Positions 1 through 7,937 of a DNA stretch of 64,000 nt are shown in pieces. Under the pieces are notes generated by a model. It was not told where the DNA came from. It worked only from the letters and a program-made list of their open reading frames with translations, and made no database searches. The stretch is from contig NZ_SUNH01000014.1 of assembly GCF_005048265.1 (NCBI RefSeq), forward strand, positions 62,001-126,000, written 5' to 3'. The position numbers and the translations under genes are program-made. The stretch is from Paracoccus hibiscisoli. GTDB taxonomy: Bacteria > Pseudomonadota > Alphaproteobacteria > Rhodobacterales > Rhodobacteraceae. The first letter of the stretch is position 1; each line of letters starts with the position of its first letter.

Positions 1-1
1 C

Positions 2-892
2 GACGTGCCGAAGCTGTCCGAATGTGTGGCAACATACATTCGCCTTAAGGGATCTGGAAAGCCACAGACCTTTCGGAGCGCCGCTGAGCGATCTTGCGGC
101 TATGTTATCGATGTTTGCGGCGACAAGGCGTTGAGCGAATACATACGAAAAGACGCAAACGCATTTCGGGATGCCTTGGTGGCACGAGGAATGGCCGGAA
201 GCAGTATTACCCGCATCTTCGGTACGGTTAGGGCTGTGACCAACTTTGCAGCCAGCGAGGAAGGCCTGACGCTGACCAATCCGTTCGGTGGTGTCTACTA
301 TGATCGGACTGCAGGGGTTGTTGATCGCCTGCCGATTCCTGTGGACAGCATCCGGAGGATCCAGGCCATCTGCTATCAGACCGATGACGAAATGCGCTGG
401 CTGGTGGCCTTGATCGCTGATACAGGCATGCGCTTGGCTGAGGCGGCGGGTCTGCTTCTTGAAGACTTCGGCCACGACGACAATGGCTACTACGTCCACG
501 TAAAGCCGCATCAGTGGCGTAGACTGAAAACCACAAGCAGCGCTCGGACTATCCCTCTTGTCGGTTCCTCTGTCTGGGCGGCACAGCGACTACTGCAAAA
601 CGGTCGTACATCAGGTTTTGCCTTTCCCCGCTACAACAAGACAGGTCAGACGAACGCAAATGCAGCTAGTGCGGGGCTCAACAAGTGGTTGAAGCCGCAT
701 GTTCACCAGTGCGCCACGATGCATGGCTTCCGACACTCGATGCGGGACCGGTTGCGGGCTGTGGAATGTCCCGCTGACATCGTGGACCAGATTGGAGGCT
801 GGCAAACGGAAGGCGTGGGACATGGATACGGGCGGGGGTACCCGCTCGATGTGCTGCGGCGCTGGCTAGAGACAGCCGTCAAGCCTACATAG
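2..892 (+). CDS. Tyrosine recombinase / site-specific integrase (5' partial)
   Basis: DNA strand-exchange enzyme of the phage-integrase family. The reading frame is open to the left edge, so the N-terminus is probably cut; the first in-window start is a GTG at 5. Counting from that GTG, the catalytic set is visible: Arg143 in TGMRLAE, His240 and Arg243 in HGFRHS, Trp266 in GGWQT at the usual His/Trp position, and the nucleophilic Tyr275 in GYGRGY. The N-terminal SAM-like core-binding domain covers roughly residues 1-100. Base composition is visibly lower in GC than the genes after 2.3 kb. It points away from the window start toward an mrr gene, which suggests the remnant of an integrated island. 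No att site or tRNA target can be seen because the flank is outside the window. Confidence 0.88.
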   Translation, partial: DVPKLSECVATYIRLKGSGKPQTFRSAAERSCGYVIDVCGDKALSEYIRKDANAFRDALVARGMAGSSITRIFGTVRAVTNFAASEEGLTLTNPFGGVYYDRTAGVVDRLPIPVDSIRRIQAICYQTDDEMRWLVALIADTGMRLAEAAGLLLEDFGHDDNGYYVHVKPHQWRRLKTTSSARTIPLVGSSVWAAQRLLQNGRTSGFAFPRYNKTGQTNANAASAGLNKWLKPHVHQCATMHGFRHSMRDRLRAVECPADIVDQIGGWQTEGVGHGYGRGYPLDVLRRWLETAVKPT

Positions 893-941
893 CATCTTCA
901 AGCAGGCCGTTGAAAACGTCGGTGCTGAACGCTGGCTACGG

Positions 942-1046
942 CTAGCTGGCAGCATCGGCGAAGTAGTCTTCGTCGACCGTCTGAATAAGGTACGTTTGCC
1001 TTGCGCGGACGCCGACGCCGTACTTGATCATCAGGTGAGCGAGCCG
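942..1046 (-). pseudogene. mrr: In-frame remnant of the Mrr C-terminus beyond the premature stop
   Basis: Read on the minus strand in the mrr frame, the codons after the TAA at 1047 give RLAHLMIKYGVGV followed by a tail ending VDEDYFADAAS, then a TAG at 942-944. This matches what Mrr proteins carry at their C-terminus: an (E)RL..LMI...VGV helix and a closing D-x-DYF. No further stop or frameshift occurs in this stretch, so the change is recent or is a sequence error. The intact gene would span 942-1892, about 316 residues, close to the roughly 300 typical of Mrr. Confidence 0.75.
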
Positions 1047-1892
1047 TTACCCGGTGATCAGTATCACTCTGTGCTGGACGCGGTTCAGGTATTCTTGTGC
1101 CTCTCGCGAGAAGTCGGAGGTGGTCACAAAAACGCCTTTGGTCGCGCCCTCGCCTGTGAGGGACCCTACAAATTGCTGTATATCCGGACGGCCAATCTTG
1201 TTGTGCGCAGCGTATCGTTTTGCCTGGATGTACACGGCATCGAGGCCGAGCGAGTCCTCGTGGATTATTCCGTCAATGCCTCCATCCCCTGAAAGCTTAG
1301 TAACCATTCCTCGTGCCGCCTCACCACCGCCGTAGCCCATTGCTGACAGCAGATCGACAATCAGCCTTTCGAAGCGCGCTGGTGTCAGCTGGTGAAGAAG
1401 CAAAAGCAGTTCGTCGCGGAGTGCTGCGGACAGCAGTGCTGACGCCGCCTCCATAGCGTCCTCTGGTGTCTGGCCGTCATCAGTCGGCAGTGAATGCAGC
1501 TGCACGAACGCATCCCCTTGCCCACTAGCCTCGTCGCCACTTCCCGCACGTGACGCTTCGATCCATTCGGTGAAGCTTGGAATTGCCGACAGGACCTGAT
1601 TGTCGATCCGTGGAGGATTAGTGGCTAAAAACTGGCGGCCTTGTTCGGTGATGACGTGTAGGTTCCTCTTTGGCGACTCCAGTAGACCGGCCTTTGACAG
1701 ATATGTGCGGGCCCAGTGCGCCCGGCTCTGCAGTACGGTTGTTCTTCCACTGGGCAGCAGTTCAGAAGCTTCCTCATCGCTGATAGCGTATTGTTCTTGG
1801 AGACGAGGAACGCAGGCGGCAACATTGGGAGCCCCTTCCGCAAACAGCCGCAGAACAGGAAGCATCAGGGTTTCGTAATCGGGGACCGCCAT
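1047..1892 (-). CDS. mrr: Mrr-family restriction endonuclease, truncated by an in-frame stop
   Basis: Type IV restriction enzyme of the Mrr family, which cleaves modified DNA. The 281-residue product has an N-terminal Mrr winged-helix part (about 1-95), an acidic linker, and a C-terminal restriction-endonuclease fold. The PD-(D/E)xK-type core is intact: Asp207 in GDGGIDG and Gln223-x-Lys225 in IQAKRY. Translation stops at a TAA (1047-1049) right after RVILITG. The same frame continues after that stop with residues that match the normal Mrr C-terminus (see 942-1046). The gene has therefore most likely lost its last ~35 residues through one nonsense change, for example GAA to TAA. Whether the truncated protein still folds is unknown. 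It sits convergent with the integrase in a low-GC patch, as expected for an acquired defence gene. Confidence 0.85.
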   Translation of the reverse strand: MAVPDYETLMLPVLRLFAEGAPNVAACVPRLQEQYAISDEEASELLPSGRTTVLQSRAHWARTYLSKAGLLESPKRNLHVITEQGRQFLATNPPRIDNQVLSAIPSFTEWIEASRAGSGDEASGQGDAFVQLHSLPTDDGQTPEDAMEAASALLSAALRDELLLLLHQLTPARFERLIVDLLSAMGYGGGEAARGMVTKLSGDGGIDGIIHEDSLGLDAVYIQAKRYAAHNKIGRPDIQQFVGSLTGEGATKGVFVTTSDFSREAQEYLNRVQHRVILITG

Positions 1893-2297
1893 ACCGGAGT
1901 TCGCTCTATCGTTTGGGTCGTGGTGCTGAAAGCACTTTCATTGCGGCCCGCCGCTAGGTCAATGTGCAGCGGTGCTATCGGGCAACTACATGTGCTGCCG
2001 CACGCGGCCCAGCCGTCATGTTCTACGCCTTGGCCAAGATTGAACTTAGCTGAGGTTTTTCAATAGCATGCGATGACGAGTGGTGCCTGCAACGGGAGCC
2101 TAACCACGACCATCAAGCTCAGGACACCCTCAGCCGGCACCAACTTTCCCTTGCATCCCGGACCGTCTTGCCCTATTCAGACATGGCTACGTTAAATTCT
2201 CTGCATCCTGTCTGCTTCTGCCTTCAGTCTGCTTTGTTAATCTGACGGCCAAGCCACCGCATACTGCGGGTGGAACACTAAGACAGGAGATCTCACG
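1893..2297. other. Intergenic region between the mrr island and the cold-shock gene
   Basis: No convincing gene is seen in these 405 bases. The left part is the mrr upstream region. The right part must carry the promoter and 5' leader of the cold-shock gene. A small imperfect hairpin (CCACCGCA against TGCGGGTGG, about 2254-2273) lies just upstream of the ribosome binding site (AGGAG near 2285). Long structured leaders are typical of cspA-type mRNAs, but a leader function here is inference. GC content rises toward the right end, which marks the probable island boundary. Confidence 0.45.
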
Positions 2298-2504
2298 ATG
2301 GCCAACGGCACCGTGAAATGGTTCAACAGCACCAAAGGCTTCGGCTTCATTCAACCGGAAGGCGGCCGCCAGGACGTTTTCCTGCACATCTCGGCTCTCG
2401 AGCGCGCTGGCCTGCAGGCCCCCGCTGACGGCCAGAAGGTGACCTTCGAGCTGGAGCGTGGCCGTGACGGTCGCGAATCGGCAACGAACGTGCAGTTCGT
2501 CTGA
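2298..2504 (+). CDS. Cold-shock protein of the CspA family
   Basis: A 68-residue single OB-fold (CSD) protein that binds single-stranded RNA/DNA and acts as an RNA chaperone or antiterminator in the cytoplasm. It starts MANGTVKWFNSTKGFGFIQ and contains both RNA-binding motifs, KGFGFIQ (RNP1) and VFLHIS (RNP2), spanning the whole length as is usual for CspA proteins. A good AGGAG ribosome binding site precedes the ATG, and a strong intrinsic terminator follows at 2531, so it is a monocistronic unit. Which CspA paralogue it is, and whether it is cold-induced, cannot be told from sequence. Confidence 0.95.
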   Translation: MANGTVKWFNSTKGFGFIQPEGGRQDVFLHISALERAGLQAPADGQKVTFELERGRDGRESATNVQFV

Positions 2505-2530
2505 TCCGACGCCTTACGGCGACGATACGA

Positions 2531-2559
2531 AAGGGCTGTCCTCCGGGGCAGCCCTTTTT
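2531..2559 (+). terminator. Rho-independent terminator of the cold-shock gene
   Basis: Stem AAGGGCTG (2531-2538) pairs with CAGCCCTT (2549-2556) around a 10-base loop, followed by a T run. It lies 26 bases after the cspA-type stop codon and ends before the ymdB start. Confidence 0.9.
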
Positions 2560-2606
2560 GCTTGCCCGGGCTTGAGGCCGGCGGGGCTTTGACATAGCAG
2601 GTCTGC

Positions 2607-3422
2607 ATGAAAATCCTGTTTCTTGGCGATGTGATGGGCCGGTCCGGCCGGCGGGCGATCACCGAACGGCTGGCGGGCCTGCGGGCGCGGCTCAAGGCCG
2701 ATCTGGTGGTCGTGAACGCGGAAAATGCCAGCGGGGGCCGCGGTGTGACCGCCGGTCACGCGCAGCTGCTGCTGGAGGCGGGGGCGGATGCGCTGACGCT
2801 TGGCGACCATGCGTTCGATCAAAAGGACATGCTGGCCTATATCGACCGCGAACCGCGCATCATCCGGCCGCTGAACTTTGCCCGCGACGCGCCGGGGCGA
2901 GGGCACACGATCATCAGCGATACGCGCGGACGCAAGCTGCTGCTGGTGCAGGTGTTGGGGCAGGTGTTCATGTCGCGGCCCTATGACGACCCGTTCTCGG
3001 CGCTGGACGGCGTGCTGCGCGCCCATCCGCCGGGCGGCATGGTCCAGGCTGCCCTGGTCGACATCCATGCCGAGGCCACCAGCGAAAAGATGGCCGTCGG
3101 GCATTTCTGCGACGGGCGCGCCAGCCTGGTCGTGGGCACCCACACCCATGTGCCCACCGCCGACGCGCAGATCCTGTCGCGCGGCACCGCCTATCTGACC
3201 GACGCGGGCATGTGCGGCGATTACGACAGCGTCATCGGCATGGACAAGGCCGAGCCGCTGCGCCGCTTCATCACCGGCATGGCCCGCGACCGCTTTGTCC
3301 CCGCCGAGGGAGAGGCGACGCTGTCGGGCGTCTTCGTCGAGACCGACGACCGCACCGGACAGGCCCGCAGCATCCAGCCGGTTCGCGATGGCGGCCGCCT
3401 GGCGCAGACCCATCCGGCCTGA
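2607..3422 (+). CDS. ymdB: YmdB/TIGR00282 family metallophosphoesterase
   Basis: Dinuclear-metal phosphoesterase of the YmdB family. Characterised members hydrolyse 2',3'-cyclic nucleotide monophosphates. The 271 residues are the standard family length. Metal ligands are visible: Asp8 in LGDVMG, Glu39-Asn40 in NAEN, His68 in GDHAFD, and His179/His181 in GTHTHVPTAD. The LTDAGMCG and IGMD blocks near the C-terminus are also family-typical. It begins 48 bases after the cspA terminator and is followed by the SLC13 carrier on the same strand after about 100 bases. The physiological substrate in this organism is not known. Confidence 0.92.
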   Translation: MKILFLGDVMGRSGRRAITERLAGLRARLKADLVVVNAENASGGRGVTAGHAQLLLEAGADALTLGDHAFDQKDMLAYIDREPRIIRPLNFARDAPGRGHTIISDTRGRKLLLVQVLGQVFMSRPYDDPFSALDGVLRAHPPGGMVQAALVDIHAEATSEKMAVGHFCDGRASLVVGTHTHVPTADAQILSRGTAYLTDAGMCGDYDSVIGMDKAEPLRRFITGMARDRFVPAEGEATLSGVFVETDDRTGQARSIQPVRDGGRLAQTHPA

Positions 3423-3523
3423 CGCCGCGCATTTTCTGCATCCGCGAAGATCGCTTGCGGCTCTGCGCCGATCTGGCGCAAGATGCGCCAAAGCGGCCCC
3501 GCCGTGCCAGGATCGAGACGTGA

Positions 3524-5308
3524 ATGTTCGGATTTGAACTGACCGGGATGACCAGCGCGGTCGTCACCATCTTCATCATCATTGCGATGCTGACCCTTTT
3601 CATCCGGGAAACCTACCCCCCCGAGGTCACGGCGATCATCGGGGCGGTGGTGCTGCTGTCCCTGGGCATCCTGGACACCAGTTCGATCGCCGGGGTGCTG
3701 TCGAATTCGGCGCCCTGGACGATCGCGTTCATGTTCATCATCGTGGGCGGGCTGGTGCGGACCGGGGCGCTGGACTGGATCGGCCAGCGCGCCGCGCGCC
3801 ATGCCAGCGCGCATCCGATCCTGACCCTGGGGCTGGTGTCCTGCGTGGTCTGCGTCATGTCGGCATTCGTCAACAACACGCCGCTGGTGGTGGTGATGAT
3901 GCCGATCTTCATGCAGCTGGCCAAAGAGATGGGAAAATCGCCGTCCAAGCTGTTGATCCCGCTGTCCTATCTGTCGATCCTGGGCGGCACCATGACGCTG
4001 ATCGGCACATCGACCAACCTGCTGGTGGACGGCGTCGCCCGCGCCCAGGGGATGGAGCATTTCACCATCTTCGAGATCACCTGGGTCGGCCTGCCCATGG
4101 CCATCGTGGGCGTCGTCTATCTGCTGATCTTTGCGCCGCGCCTGCTGCCCGACCGCGATTCCATGTCGCAGCTGCTGTCCGGTCGCACCAAGATGAAGTT
4201 CTTCACCGAGGTCGCGATCCCCGAAGGGTCGGCCCTTGAGGGCAAGACCCTGGAGGAGGTGGACATCTTTGCCCGCGACAATGCCCGCGTCATCGACGTG
4301 CTGCGCGGCGACGCCTCGCTGCGGCGCGATCTGGCCGGGGTGCGGCTGGAGCAGGGCGACCGCGTGGTGCTGCGCACCCCCATGTCCGAGGTTCTGGGCC
4401 TGCAGACCCACAAGGACCTGCGCATGGTCGACAAGCTGTCCTCGGTCGAGACGTCGACGGTCGAGGTGCTGATCACGCCGGGCTGCCACCTGATCGGGCG
4501 GTCCTTGGGCTCGATGCGCCTGCGGCGGCGCTATGGCGTCTATGTGCTGGCCGCGCACCGCAAGAACCAGAACATCGGCCGCCAGCTGGACGATCTGGTG
4601 GTGCGGGTGGGCGACACGCTGCTGCTGGAGGGGGCCACCGCCGACATCCAGCGCCTGGCCGCCGACATGGATATGGTCGAGGTCAACGCCCCCTCGGACC
4701 GGGCCTTCCGGCGCAAGCACGCGCCCATCGTGGTCGCCGTCCTGCTGGGCGTGGTGATCCTGTCCGCGCTGGAGATCGCGCCGATCCTGCTGCTGGCCTT
4801 CATCGGGGTCGCGGTGGTGCTGGGCACGCGCTGCATCGACGCGGACGAGGCGCTGTCCTTTGTCGACGGCCGCCTGATGGCGCTGATCTTTGCGATGCTG
4901 GCCGTCGGCGCGGGTCTGGAAAGCAGCGGCGCGGTGCAGCTGATCGTGAACAAGGTCGCGCCCTGGATGACCACGCTGCCGCCCTGGGCGCTGGTGCTGG
5001 CGGTCTATCTGCTGGCGACCACCCTGACCGAAACGGTGACCAACAACGCCGTCGCCGTGATCCTGACGCCGGTGGCGATCAGCCTGGGCGTGACACTTGG
5101 GGTCGATCCGCGCCCGCTGGTCGTGGCGGTGATGATGGGCGCCAGCGCCAGCTTTGCCACGCCCATCGGCTATCAGACCAACACGCTGGTCTATGGGCCG
5201 GGCGGCTATCGCTTTGCCGATTTCATCAAGATCGGCCTGCCGCTGAACCTGCTGATGGCGGTGGTGGCGTCGCTGCTGATCCCGCTGATCTGGCCGCTGA
5301 CGCCCTGA
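3524..5308 (+). CDS. SLC13/DASS-family transporter with two RCK_C (TrkA-C) domains
   Basis: Inner-membrane carrier of the divalent anion:Na+ symporter superfamily, 594 residues. N-terminal membrane helices cover about 1-205. Two soluble RCK_C modules follow at about 225-290 and 305-380, and a second block of membrane helices covers about 405-594. The characteristic NNTPLVVV and NNAVAV half-repeat motifs and the GTSTNLLV hairpin are present. Proteins of this architecture transport sulfate, dicarboxylates or other anions, and the substrate cannot be assigned here. The RCK_C modules suggest ligand control of transport. The start chosen is the ATG at 3524, which has only a weak ribosome binding site. 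Confidence 0.85.
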   Translation: MFGFELTGMTSAVVTIFIIIAMLTLFIRETYPPEVTAIIGAVVLLSLGILDTSSIAGVLSNSAPWTIAFMFIIVGGLVRTGALDWIGQRAARHASAHPILTLGLVSCVVCVMSAFVNNTPLVVVMMPIFMQLAKEMGKSPSKLLIPLSYLSILGGTMTLIGTSTNLLVDGVARAQGMEHFTIFEITWVGLPMAIVGVVYLLIFAPRLLPDRDSMSQLLSGRTKMKFFTEVAIPEGSALEGKTLEEVDIFARDNARVIDVLRGDASLRRDLAGVRLEQGDRVVLRTPMSEVLGLQTHKDLRMVDKLSSVETSTVEVLITPGCHLIGRSLGSMRLRRRYGVYVLAAHRKNQNIGRQLDDLVVRVGDTLLLEGATADIQRLAADMDMVEVNAPSDRAFRRKHAPIVVAVLLGVVILSALEIAPILLLAFIGVAVVLGTRCIDADEALSFVDGRLMALIFAMLAVGAGLESSGAVQLIVNKVAPWMTTLPPWALVLAVYLLATTLTETVTNNAVAVILTPVAISLGVTLGVDPRPLVVAVMMGASASFATPIGYQTNTLVYGPGGYRFADFIKIGLPLNLLMAVVASLLIPLIWPLTP

Positions 5309-5324
5309 GGCGACCCGCCGCAGG

Positions 5325-5368
5325 CAGGTCAGCGCGGTTGACCTGTCTGCAATGCTGCCATGCAGCAT
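5325..5368. repeat. Two adjacent inverted repeats after the SLC13 gene and upstream of the DUF1127 gene
   Basis: First dyad: CAGGTCA (5325-5331) and TGACCTG (5339-5345) with a 7-base spacer. Second dyad: ATGCTGC (5352-5358) and GCAGCAT (5362-5368) with a 3-base loop. Both arms are perfect. They begin 17 bases past the SLC13 stop and lie about 80 bases before the DUF1127 start. They could be a terminator without a T run or a protein-binding operator. Confidence 0.5.
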
Positions 5369-5449
5369 CAGCGGTTGTGATTTGGACCCGAAACCCCGAT
5401 CTAGGGTGCAGGGGAGGGAACGGCTTTGTCACACGCAAGGAGTTTCCAC

Positions 5450-5677
5450 ATGGCGACCATCGCTTCTGTTCACACCAAGACCACCGGCTTTTCGGCCGCG
5501 TCGCTGCTGGCTCCGTTCCGCGCCGTCGGCCGATTCATGATCATGCTGGCCGAGGCAAGCCCGCAGATGCGCGCGCTGAACCGCCTGAGCCAGATCTCGG
5601 ACGAGGAACTGTCCGCCAAGGGTCTGACCCGCGAGGGCGAGGTTCGTCGCATTCTGGGCGGCGCCGCCGCGCTGTAA
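5450..5677 (+). CDS. DUF1127 (YjiS-like) small protein
   Basis: A 75-residue protein. An AAGGAG ribosome binding site (5437-5442) decides the ATG at 5450 rather than the in-frame TTG at 5426. The C-terminal half (ALNRLSQISDEELSAKGL, then R and RRIL) matches the DUF1127/YjiS helix pattern of leucines, acidic residues and a terminal arginine. Related alphaproteobacterial DUF1127 proteins are small, stress-responsive and in some cases RNA-binding, but nothing here proves that role. It is flanked by inverted repeats on the left and an intrinsic terminator on the right, so it is probably transcribed alone. Confidence 0.75.
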   Translation: MATIASVHTKTTGFSAASLLAPFRAVGRFMIMLAEASPQMRALNRLSQISDEELSAKGLTREGEVRRILGGAAAL

Positions 5678-5703
5678 GGCTGCGGATATCGATGGACGAC
5701 GCA

Positions 5704-5728
5704 CGCGCGGCCCCCGGGGCCGCGTTTT
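5704..5728 (+). terminator. Rho-independent terminator of the DUF1127 gene
   Basis: A GC-rich palindrome (GCGGCCCC against GGGGCCGC, centred near 5715) is followed by TTTT at 5725-5728, 29 bases after the stop codon. Confidence 0.8.
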
Positions 5729-5832
5729 GCGTTTGGGGCCACGGTGTCGGGTTCGTCTTGCGATGGGGTGGCGGGCTGGACTAAAAGCGCGCCAGACCCG
5801 TGTATATTCCGCAAGCCGAAGGACGACCCGAC

Positions 5833-6576
5833 ATGGCAGGCCATTCCAAATGGGCCAACATCCAGCACCGCAAGGGGCGGCAGGACAAGCTGCGCTCCAA
5901 GCTGTTCTCCAAGCTGGCCAAGGAAATCACCGTCGCCGCGAAGATGGGCGACCCCGATCCCGAAAAGAACCCCCGCCTGCGCATGGCCGTCAAGGAGGCC
6001 AAAGTCAAATCCGTCCCCAAGGACGTGATCGACCGCGCCATCAAGAAGTCGCAGGGCGGCGATGCCGAGAGCTATGACGAGATCCGCTATGAGGGTTACG
6101 GCCCCAACGGAATCGCGCTGGTGGTCGAGGCGATGACCGACAACCGCAACCGCACCGCGTCCAACGTGCGCAGCTATTTCACCAAGGCGGGCGGCGACAT
6201 GGGCCAGACCGGCTCGGTCAGCTTCATGTTCGACCGCGTCGGAGAGATCGTCTATCCCGCAAGCGCGGGCGATGCCGACACCGTCATGATGGCCGCGCTT
6301 GAGGCGGGTGCCGATGACGTCGAATCCGACGACGAGGGCCACTGGATCTATTGCGCCGACACCGCGCTGAACGAGGTGTCCAGCGCGCTGGAGGCGTCCT
6401 TGGGCGAGGCCGACAGCACCAAGCTGATCTGGAAGCCGCAGGCCCCGACCGAGGTCACCGATCTGGAGACCGCGCAAAAGCTGATGCGCCTGATCGACAC
6501 GCTGGAGGATGACGACGACGTGCAGACCGTCACCGGCAATTTCGACATCTCGGAAGAGGTCGCGGCGCAGCTGTGA
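5833..6576 (+). CDS. yebC: YebC/TACO1 family protein (transcriptional regulator / translation factor)
   Basis: Cytoplasmic protein of the YebC/TACO1 family, 247 residues from the [18 protein letters not shown] start. That start is the family hallmark and overrides an upstream in-frame ATG at 5800. The three-domain family pattern is present, including [24 protein letters not shown] and the acidic C-terminal [10 protein letters not shown] segment. Members were first described as DNA-binding regulators, and some are reported to help ribosomes through difficult sequences. In many bacteria yebC neighbours ruvC, but here it stands alone between a DUF1127 gene and a DMT transporter. Confidence 0.95.
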   Translation: MAGHSKWANIQHRKGRQDKLRSKLFSKLAKEITVAAKMGDPDPEKNPRLRMAVKEAKVKSVPKDVIDRAIKKSQGGDAESYDEIRYEGYGPNGIALVVEAMTDNRNRTASNVRSYFTKAGGDMGQTGSVSFMFDRVGEIVYPASAGDADTVMMAALEAGADDVESDDEGHWIYCADTALNEVSSALEASLGEADSTKLIWKPQAPTEVTDLETAQKLMRLIDTLEDDDDVQTVTGNFDISEEVAAQL

Positions 6577-6627
6577 CCTCTGGGTCCGATGGGTCTTGCG
6601 CGCGGCGGCGAAAGGCGGCATTTGCAG

Positions 6628-7539
6628 ATGATGCAAATGGAAGCTGAAACCCGCCGCGACCTGATCGGCATAGGCTGGATGCTAGCGACGGGGCTGTGCT
6701 TTGTCGCCGTCAACACCATCGTACGCAGCCTGGAGGGGGCGCTGCCAGCCTCTCAGGCGGCGTTCATCCGGTTCCTGTTCGGGCTGGTCTTTCTGGCGCC
6801 GGTCATCGTCGGCGCCCTGCGGGGCGGGTTTCCGGCGCCGATCTGGCGGCTGTTCGCCCTGCGTGCGGCGCTGCATGTCGTGGCGGTGGTGGCGTGGTTC
6901 TATGCCATGTCGCGCATCACCGTGGCCGAGGTCACGGCCATCGGCTTTCTGAACCCCATCATCGTGACCATCGGCGCGGCCCTGTTTCTGGGCGAGCGTC
7001 TGGCCGCCCGGCGCATCATGGCCGTGGGCGTGGCCCTGCTGGGCGCGCTGATCGTGCTGCGCCCGGGGCTGCGGGAGCTGGACCCGGGGCATCTGTCGCA
7101 GGTGCTGGCCTCGGTCGCGTTCGGGGCCTCCTATCTGGTGGCCAAGCAGCTGTCGGGCAAGGTGCCCGCATCGGTGGTCGTGGCGATGATGTCGCTGACC
7201 GTGTCGGTGGGGCTGGCGCCAACGGCCTTGGCGCAATGGGTGCCGCCGACCATGGCGCAGCTGGCCTGGCTGGCGCTGGTCGCGGTCTTTGCCACGGCGG
7301 GCCATTACACGATGACCCGGGCCTTTGCCGCGGCCCCGCTGACGGTGACGCAGCCGGTGACCTTCCTGCAGCTGGTCTGGGCCAGCCTGGTCGGGGTGTT
7401 CGTCTTTCACGAACCGCTGGACGGGTGGGTGATGCTGGGCGGCGGCCTGATGATCGGGGCGATCAGCTATATCACCTGGCGCGAGGCGCGGGTGCGCGCC
7501 CGCACCGTGACCCCGCCGGTCAGCGCGACCAAGATCTGA
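6628..7539 (+). CDS. EamA-type DMT-family transporter
   Basis: Inner-membrane transporter of the drug/metabolite superfamily with two EamA repeats and about ten hydrophobic helices over roughly 303 residues. Each half ends with the family pattern of an ERL or EPLDGW hinge before its last helix (FLGERLAARRIMAVG; FHEPLDGWVMLGG). The start chosen is the ATG at 6628 or 6631 after AAAGGCGG; longer in-frame starts lack a ribosome binding site. Substrates in this family range from amino acids to nucleosides and S-adenosylmethionine and cannot be predicted from sequence. Confidence 0.88.
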   Translation: MMQMEAETRRDLIGIGWMLATGLCFVAVNTIVRSLEGALPASQAAFIRFLFGLVFLAPVIVGALRGGFPAPIWRLFALRAALHVVAVVAWFYAMSRITVAEVTAIGFLNPIIVTIGAALFLGERLAARRIMAVGVALLGALIVLRPGLRELDPGHLSQVLASVAFGASYLVAKQLSGKVPASVVVAMMSLTVSVGLAPTALAQWVPPTMAQLAWLALVAVFATAGHYTMTRAFAAAPLTVTQPVTFLQLVWASLVGVFVFHEPLDGWVMLGGGLMIGAISYITWREARVRARTVTPPVSATKI

Positions 7540-7592
7540 GGCCGGAACCCTGTCCCCGGTCCGGGTGTTCGCCCCGGACACCGGAGGACATG

Positions 7593-7922
7593 ATGGCATC
7601 GCAGGAACAGATCTGGGACGACTGGCAGACGCTGGTCAACATGGCCCCGTCCGCGCTGAAGGACTGGCTGGACACCGATGAGAGCAAGTCCGTCGGCGAC
7701 ACGGGCGGGCAGGGCGAAAGCACCGGCCACAAGTCGGGCCGCCACATCCTGCGCATCAAGGATAAGAAAAAGGCCGACCTGACCCAGGATGACTGGGCGC
7801 ATATGGCCAAGGTCGCAGGTTACATCAAGCGCCACCTGGCGCAGGGCGGCCCGGCCAAGGACAAGGAACACAGCGACTGGCGCTATTCGTTGATGAACTG
7901 GGGCCACGATCCGCTGAAGTGA
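7593..7922 (+). CDS. DUF3140 domain-containing protein
   Basis: A 109-residue soluble protein of the DUF3140 family. Family-typical blocks are a VNMAPSALKDWL helix, ESKSVGD, GHKSGRHILRI, KKKADLTQDDW and the closing RYSLMNWGHDPLK. It is rich in Lys/Asp and has no signal peptide or catalytic motif. GGAGGA at 7583-7588 spaces best with the ATG at 7593; another ATG at 7590 is too close. Function is unknown for the family. The gene ends 15 bases from the convergent allE stop. Confidence 0.85.
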   Translation: MASQEQIWDDWQTLVNMAPSALKDWLDTDESKSVGDTGGQGESTGHKSGRHILRIKDKKKADLTQDDWAHMAKVAGYIKRHLAQGGPAKDKEHSDWRYSLMNWGHDPLK

Positions 7923-7937
7923 TCGCGGCCCCCGCGT

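Noticed and set aside
1..2290. A multi-gene defence island
   Set aside because: Only a recombinase end and one damaged mrr are present in the window; no other defence gene is visible.
3221..5368. Very long open frame antisense to the SLC13 gene (715 codons)
   Set aside because: It mirrors the codon pattern of the real gene in a GC-rich genome; its product is His/Gln/Asp/Arg-rich, low-complexity and matches no family.
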